Source: Bimuria novae-zelandiae CBS 107.79 (Eukaryota; Ascomycota; Dothideomycetes; Pleosporales; Didymosphaeriaceae). Taken from it: DNA of 58,509 nt. Both the position numbers and the translations under genes were made by a program. Position 1 is the first letter of the stretch. Every line of letters starts with the position of its first letter. Under the pieces are notes generated by a model. It was not told the origin of the DNA. It did no database searches and was given only the letters and a program-made list of their open reading frames with translations. The stretch spans positions 185,680 through 244,188 of the forward strand of contig ML976694.1 of assembly GCA_010015655.1 (NCBI GenBank), given 5' to 3'. Shown piece by piece: positions 56,001 to 58,509 of the stretch.

Positions 56001-57906
56001 AAAGGCTGGAGAGAGATTGCTCCTGGAGATACTGCGCCAAACCGCCGCCAGAACAATGCTCTAAGACGAACAAACCCTAGTATTGCTGTAGATAATATTG
56101 TTCTAGGGTCCCGTCGCCGGGGAGGTGGTAAAGAAGATGATACGCCTGGAGGTGGTAAAGAAGACGATACGCCTGGAGACCACTTTAGTACGCACGCGTC
56201 TCTGTACTAGCAAACATTTGCTACGGTAATTGTGCAACCGCCCCTAAAGGAAGAGTAGAAGGTTCACCGTGATTAGCTTCCGCCGCTACTAAAGAACTAG
56301 GTTAAGGTCAAATCCTGCCCTAATGCTAATAAGTGGTTCGCTGCTGCGGACAAGGAAATTGAGGAGCAGCTCCACAAAGGTGTATTTAAGAGGGTGAAAG
56401 ATGATGTGAAGGAGCACCTAGATGCTGAGACTCTGCCGCTAATGTGGGTTTTCACGTACAAGCTTGATGCTGATGGCTACTTGACTAGCTACAAGGCTCG
56501 CCTAGTCGTGAGAGGAGATCTCCAGACGACTTGGGATGATACCTACGCAGCTACCCTCGCGGCTCGAACGCTCCGCTTCCTCATCGCTATCATGTGCGCC
56601 TTTGGGCTCCTTGCCTACCAGTACGACGTTAAGAATGCTTTTCTCAATGTGTACCTGGCCCGACTTTGTTATGTCTGGACTCCAGATGGGTTCCGAGACA
56701 GGCTAGGCAATATAATGCGATTACGCCGAGCACTGTATAGGCTCAAGGATGCTCCAGCACTGTGGCACAAACACTTAAAGAAGACACTTGTTGATACAGG
56801 CTTCACGCAAGTGAAGGGTATCCCTTGCCTTTTCACTAATAGCAAGCTAATACTATTCTACTATGTAGATAATATCGTCGTCCTTTTCCGCAAAGGCGAT
56901 CAGCAACATCATTAACAGTTTAAACGCGGGTTCACAAAACGATACGAGACACGGAGCTTAGGAGAACTAGGTTAGTTCATAGGAATACGCATTATTAGAG
57001 ACTATGTAAAAGGTAAAGTCTAGATAATTTAAGACTCTTATATCGCAAAAGTCTGCCACAACCATAATCTCCTTTAAGGAAGCTAACACCCTAAGATCCC
57101 TCTGCGCGAGTCTTATCTGCCCCTAAGTATAGATAAACCAAACAAGGAGCGCACCCGCCTATATCAGATCCTAGTTAGATACCTAGGTTTTATCTCATAC
57201 TTTACCTGGCCTGATATAGCAAAGGCGCACTCAATACTTGCCCGCCATCTTAATAATCTAAGTTAAAAGCATCTTGCTGCTGTCAAGTCTGTGTGGCAGT
57301 ACTTATACAACTTCCAATTCTAGGCAATTGGAGCATTAGCAGCACGCTCTAAGAACGCTAACTATATCTATTAAGTTAATAATAAGGAAGCTAAGGAGTT
57401 ATTATTCTTTAGTGCCTCTAATGCTACGTTTGCTAACGATCCTAATACTACTCAAAGCTCTTTTGCCTATATGTTTAAGCTCTACGGCATGGTTATTGAT
57501 TAGAAGGCAAAAATCATAAGATCTATTACTAAATTAACTACTAAGGCCGAACTGTTTGCCCTATCAACTGCTGGCACCAAGTTATCCTGGTGGATAAATA
57601 CCTTTAAAGCTATTAGGTTTAATCTAGAGGTTCGACCTACATTATACTGCGACAACCAGCAAACGGTCTCTATCGCGAACAAGGATAAAGAAAAGCTCAA
57701 TATAAAGCTTTAACATATTAAAGTGCATTAGATGTGGATCCGCGAGCAAGTTCAAGCCAGGAACATAGACGTTACCTAGATAGGAACTACTAATATGCCC
57801 GCTAATAGATTGACGAAGTCTCTCTCTAATATTAGCAAGCATGAGCGATTTTTAAGGCAATTAGGAATGACCGATATCTGCCAACATAGTGTTGGTGTGG
57901 ATACGG
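52861..57906 (+). mobile_element. Copia-3: LTR retrotransposon on the plus strand, lightly RIPed, 3' LTR truncated
   Basis: The 5' LTR is about 52861-53012 (TGTTAGAGTGGAATACG ... CCCTTATA) and is followed at once by the primer-binding site GTTATAAGCCCGG. One polyprotein frame runs to 57926. A 17-bp match to the LTR start (TGTTGGTGTGGATACGG, about 57890-57906) suggests a 3' LTR that is cut after 17 bp by other DNA beginning TTAACCCC. No target duplication can be tested. Confidence 0.75.
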
Positions 57907-57926
57907 TTAACCCCACCACACTTTGA
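53115..57926 (+). pseudogene. Copia-3 Gag-Pol polyprotein, inactivated by nonsense codons
   Basis: About 1600 codons in a single frame without a detected frameshift; the stops I read inside it are TAG or TAA. The probable start codon is ATA at 53115 (SNKEDELIVKE follows). Order: gag (NPDLTVDTVKKIYNEKPKER), a knuckle-like CICGEQHLFK-C at 53980-54000, protease ILDPGSNLHVTNH near 54330 (D-P-G-S where DSGS is usual), GAG-pre-integrase AHVGQHAIEHLEQAVDGIKL near 54815, integrase, an acidic linker, reverse transcriptase from about 56330 (LPLMWVFTYKLDADGYLTSY, YDVKNAFLNVYL, and YYVDN where the catalytic box is YVDD), and RNase H (LYCDNQQTVSIANKD near 57640; IREQVQARNIDV). The second RT aspartate is Asn, again a G-to-A change. 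The longest open piece is 56394-56915. Confidence 0.85.
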
Positions 57927-58509
57927 CCTCGGCCCACCACACGCGCTAGTGCAGACCCCTGTTCGCTGGTTGGCTTACAAATCGAGTGGTCGGGTTACTT
58001 ATCGGGTGGTTGGGTCACCTCTTAAGTACAGCGCACGCCCCAATTTGCTCCCTCCAACTCAATTTAACCGGTAAAACCAAAATGAGTAAGTATGTTGAGA
58101 ACATGTTGTGAATGTGTTCTAACCGTGTTGAGGTGACCCTATTACCAATGACTCCCGGGCCGACCGTATGTCCGATGCCGCATATGATAGCGACCTAGAC
58201 GACACAACAATGGACTTTGACAGTAGGCCAACACAAGAGGATGACACGTATCATGGCGAAGAAGAAGACGAAGAAAATGAGGTGAATTGGCCTTTAAACA
58301 CATTGTCAATCTGTTCTAGTCCTGATCTTAACTTGTGTAGGATGATACAGCACCGCTTACTGTTCTTACAACAGGGACTACTAGTCCCCTAACGACTATG
58401 ACTCTCACACAAATAGCTCTTCTTCCTGAGTATCCTCAAACCTCTGTTAACGGCTATACGTTCTGTGTTCATGTCGATCCGAAAAGAGCCACACCAGAGT
58501 TAGTGTTAC
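57907..58509 (+). mobile_element. Unidentified element starting at TTAA, running off the window
   Basis: Begins TTAACCCCACCACAC at 57907 exactly where the Copia-3 LTR match stops. Near its start CCCACCACAC occurs twice (57912, 57933) and three degenerate 20-bp units occur at 57961-57980, 57981-58000 and 58001-58020 (core TCG.GTGGT.GGGT). Such subterminal repeats and a TTAA-CCCC end fit a DNA transposon, possibly piggyBac-like, but no transposase domain is visible in the window. Confidence 0.35.
58168..58392 (+). CDS. Short acidic ORF, possible N-terminus of a transposase
   Basis: Reads MSDAAYDSDLDDTTMDFDSR, then an acidic GEEEDEENE run and NWPLNTLS, ending at TAA 58390-58392 (74 aa). Strongly acidic N-termini are common in piggyBac-type transposases, but nothing here is diagnostic. 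An intron after the acidic run is possible. Confidence 0.25.
   Translation: MSDAAYDSDLDDTTMDFDSRPTQEDDTYHGEEEDEENEVNWPLNTLSICSSPDLNLCRMIQHRLLFLQQGLLVP

Noticed and set aside
1..58509. CRISPR array, prokaryotic defence system, prophage or secondary-metabolite cluster
   Set aside because: The window is eukaryotic (introns, fungal gene families); there are no regularly spaced repeats of CRISPR type and no polyketide, peptide synthetase or terpene genes.

Overview
The window looks like nuclear DNA of a filamentous ascomycete (Pezizomycotina, most likely a Dothideomycete). Evidence: genes carry several short 48-114 nt introns with CTAAC-type branch sites, host proteins are of fungal families, and the DNA is split into GC-balanced gene islands and AT-rich blocks. 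In the AT-rich blocks CpA/TpG has been replaced by TpA, the mark of repeat-induced point mutation (RIP). The lineage is inferred; no ribosomal marker is present.

Layout. 1-20.1 kb is a nest of dead transposons: a Tc1/mariner-like element (1030-17562) is split by two Copia LTR retrotransposons (Copia-1 at 1707-10621, Copia-2 at 10763-16296). Copia-1 itself holds a 1.9 kb non-autonomous LTR element and a pogo/Fot-like DNA transposon, and one Copia-2 LTR holds a fresh solo LTR. Nearly all these boundaries are fixed by terminal repeats plus target-site duplications. 20.1-24.2 kb is a gene island with a methionine-permease-like transporter (a MITE in its promoter) and a small glycine-rich protein. 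24.2-28.2 kb is a RIP-degraded pogo-like element with a second pogo-like element inside it. 28.4-47.3 kb is the main gene island: intradiol (hydroxyquinol/catechol) dioxygenase, a lightly broken piggyBac-like element, an RBR-type E3 ubiquitin ligase, an Stm1-family RGG protein, a bZIP transcription factor, an alpha-arrestin-like protein and an F-box/ankyrin-like pseudogene cut by a retrotransposon. 47.3-57.9 kb holds two more Copia elements, one on each strand. The right edge (57907 on) seems to be the start of another unidentified element.

The host genes do not form an evident cluster or pathway: nutrient uptake, ring cleavage, ubiquitination, ribosome/RNA binding, transcription control and trafficking are mixed. 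I found no rRNA, tRNA, CRISPR or prokaryotic-type system.

Most interesting points: (i) primer-binding sites of the Copia-type elements match the anticodon arms of tRNA-iMet (three elements) and tRNA-Lys(CUU) (two elements), implying half-tRNA priming by two tRNAs; (ii) all four pogo-like elements carry 17-bp tandem subterminal units, in unequal copy number at the two ends where both ends of A and B can be compared; (iii) a piggyBac-like element has 29-bp perfect inverted repeats flanked by TA and not TTAA; (iv) two solo LTRs free of RIP sit inside heavily RIPed DNA; (v) two GC-AG introns; (vi) several plus-strand genes switch from C-rich to G-rich along their length.
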